From: Takakia lepidozioides
Lineage: Eukaryota; Streptophyta; Takakiopsida; Takakiales; Takakiaceae
Direction of reading: 5' to 3'
DNA: 64,000 bases
Assembly: GCA_030704615.1 (NCBI GenBank)
Contig: CM060734.1
Coordinates: 56,064,042-56,128,041 of the forward strand
A program made the position numbers and the translations under genes. Of the stretch, positions 62,850 through 64,000 are shown in pieces. The notes beneath the pieces were generated by a model. The model saw only the letters and a list, made by a program, of their open reading frames with translations. It had not been told where the DNA came from and searched no databases. How positions within the stretch are numbered: position 1 is the first letter of the stretch; each line of letters opens with the position of its first letter.

Positions 62850-63730
62850 CTCGTCTCTATTACCTGTTTTTGGATACTTTCCTGTTGTTACATTGGCAGT
62901 ATCATGTCAAGGTCACTCCAAACTAGATTCACTCAACCAGCTAACTTGCAGAATTCAAGTTTAAGAGGGAAACACAGGGTGAAATGTGTTGAAGAAGGTA
63001 CCTTCATTAGCAGTGCCTGAATCTGGACCCACACTCTATCCCCTGCTCCTTCAGCTATCCATGCACAAATCATGCATACATCCTTGCCTTGCTGCTAGCA
63101 GCTGACAATGACAGCCTAGATTTTTTCGAGGAAACACCCAACTCAACTTATCACACTAGTTCCTATGCTCAATTGCATGGAAATTTAGGGCCGATTCTGA
63201 TAAGAGGGGAAACAGGGTGAAATGTGTTGAAGAATGCCTTGATTAGCAGTGCTTGATTTTATCAATTGTGTCGCTGCTGCTGCGGCTTCCAGTTGACCAT
63301 CTACCCATGCAGGTTTCTTGTAGCTATCATTCCACATGGAATCATAGGTATTCATTCCAGTGCTTCTCCTCGTCTCTGTTATCTGTTTTTTGATTCTTTC
63401 CTTGTTGCCACATTGGCAGTAACATGTCAAAATCACTCCAAAACCACCATAGATCCACCAACAAGCTAACTTACAGAATTCAACATGAATAGGGACGACT
63501 CTGATAACAGGCATCTCAGGGCCGAGTCTGATGAGAGGCAAAACAGGCTGAAATAGGTCGAAGAAGAAGGTGCCCTCACCACATTGCGTGAAACCCCTCC
63601 GCGCAAGGATGCCTGGTATCGTCATCCCTTCTCGCGCTGCACTGACATTTTTGGGCAGTCCGGGCAGGTCCGACGAAAATTGACGACGACGAAACGTGGC
63701 GATGATGACGTGGTGACGATGACGAGGCAC
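62850..63730 (-). repeat. Dispersed repeat array at the PPR locus
   Basis: Three or more related segments lie near 61730-61875, 62900-63010 and 63184-63600, all sharing phrases such as CAGGGTGAAATGTGTTGAAG, CTAACTTGCAGAATTCAA and ATTCTGATAAGAGG. The minus frame 63730-63185 reads through one of them (KKPAWVDGQLEAAAAATQ, FTQCGEGTFFFDLFQ), and a relative lies on the plus strand at 7741-8260. It looks like a transposon or processed sequence of unknown class; it is not supported as a gene. Confidence 0.55.
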
Positions 63731-63794
63731 TATGGCACCCTATTCCTGCTCTACGCTAAACTAGTTTCCGACCTTCCGTCATCGCTAGAATTTA

Positions 63795-63935
63795 GAATAG
63801 TGAAACCAAGGTAAGGGGGGGTGGAGAGGATTTGACAGGGCCCGTCGGAGGAGCCTAGGCTGCCGGAATCCGACGAAAGTACCATCAGATCGCACGCGTC
63901 CATTAAGTTCTTACATTATTCCTATTGTCTTCCAA
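63795..63935 (+). repeat. Short dispersed repeat, also at 32396-32530
   Basis: Same ordered phrases as the copy at 32396-32530, in the same orientation. No ORF. Confidence 0.6.
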
Positions 63936-64000
63936 ATAAAAGATGATATAGTTTGCAAAACAATAAACTTTATGATAAACAAAACATCTCATATTTGGTA

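Overview
The window looks like nuclear DNA of a green plant. Host genes are split by GT-AG introns and encode plant-type proteins: a TFIIH p44 subunit, a zinc alcohol dehydrogenase-like enzyme, a SHAQKYF-type MYB exon cluster, PPR-DYW relics and TEBICHI/POLQ exons. They sit in a dense mix of Ty1/copia and Ty3-type LTR elements, LINEs, a tRNA-derived SINE, a CACTA element and a DDE transposase gene. The repeat load and the unusual methyltransferase-bearing retrotransposon fit a seed-free plant (fern, lycophyte, bryophyte or charophyte-related) better than a flowering plant. The species cannot be fixed from the sequence alone.

Layout. 1-909 is a repeat that recurs at 22516-23346. 4426-6232 (minus) is an intact four-exon p44/GTF2H2 gene. 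6400-18711 is a near-perfect 6.15 kb tandem duplication; each copy carries a tRNA-derived SINE and several TEBICHI exons, and the second copy runs into a decayed copia pol and 3' LTR (to 20512). A LINE tail lies at 22.0-22.5 kb. 24299-27459 (minus) is a complete nine-exon ADH-like gene. A LINE relic follows at about 28.9-30.6 kb. 33.1-33.7 kb (minus) holds three MYB exons. A CACTA end starts at 38070, with transposon-type coding exons on the minus strand to 41.3 kb. 42.5-43.1 kb is an array of short palindromes. 43.9-53.85 kb is a broken DDE transposase gene, one of whose introns was invaded by an 8.5 kb retrotransposon (45085-53560, minus). A second copy of that family lies in opposite orientation at about 55.0-59.7 kb. 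The last 4 kb holds PPR-DYW pseudogene pieces embedded in a dispersed repeat.

The main discovery is the retrotransposon family at 45-60 kb. The two damaged copies together show Gag (two CCHC knuckles), an aspartic protease, a DNMT3/DRM-like cytosine-5 methyltransferase with motifs I, IV, VI, VIII and X, the tail of an RNase H, a DDE integrase, and a C-terminal PHD finger where chromoviruses carry a chromodomain. It therefore carries both a DNA-methylation 'writer' and a histone-tail 'reader'. The reverse transcriptase domain is deleted from both copies. DNMT-bearing retrotransposons have been reported in charophytes and dinoflagellates; the pairing with a PHD finger is, as far as I know, not a standard described architecture.
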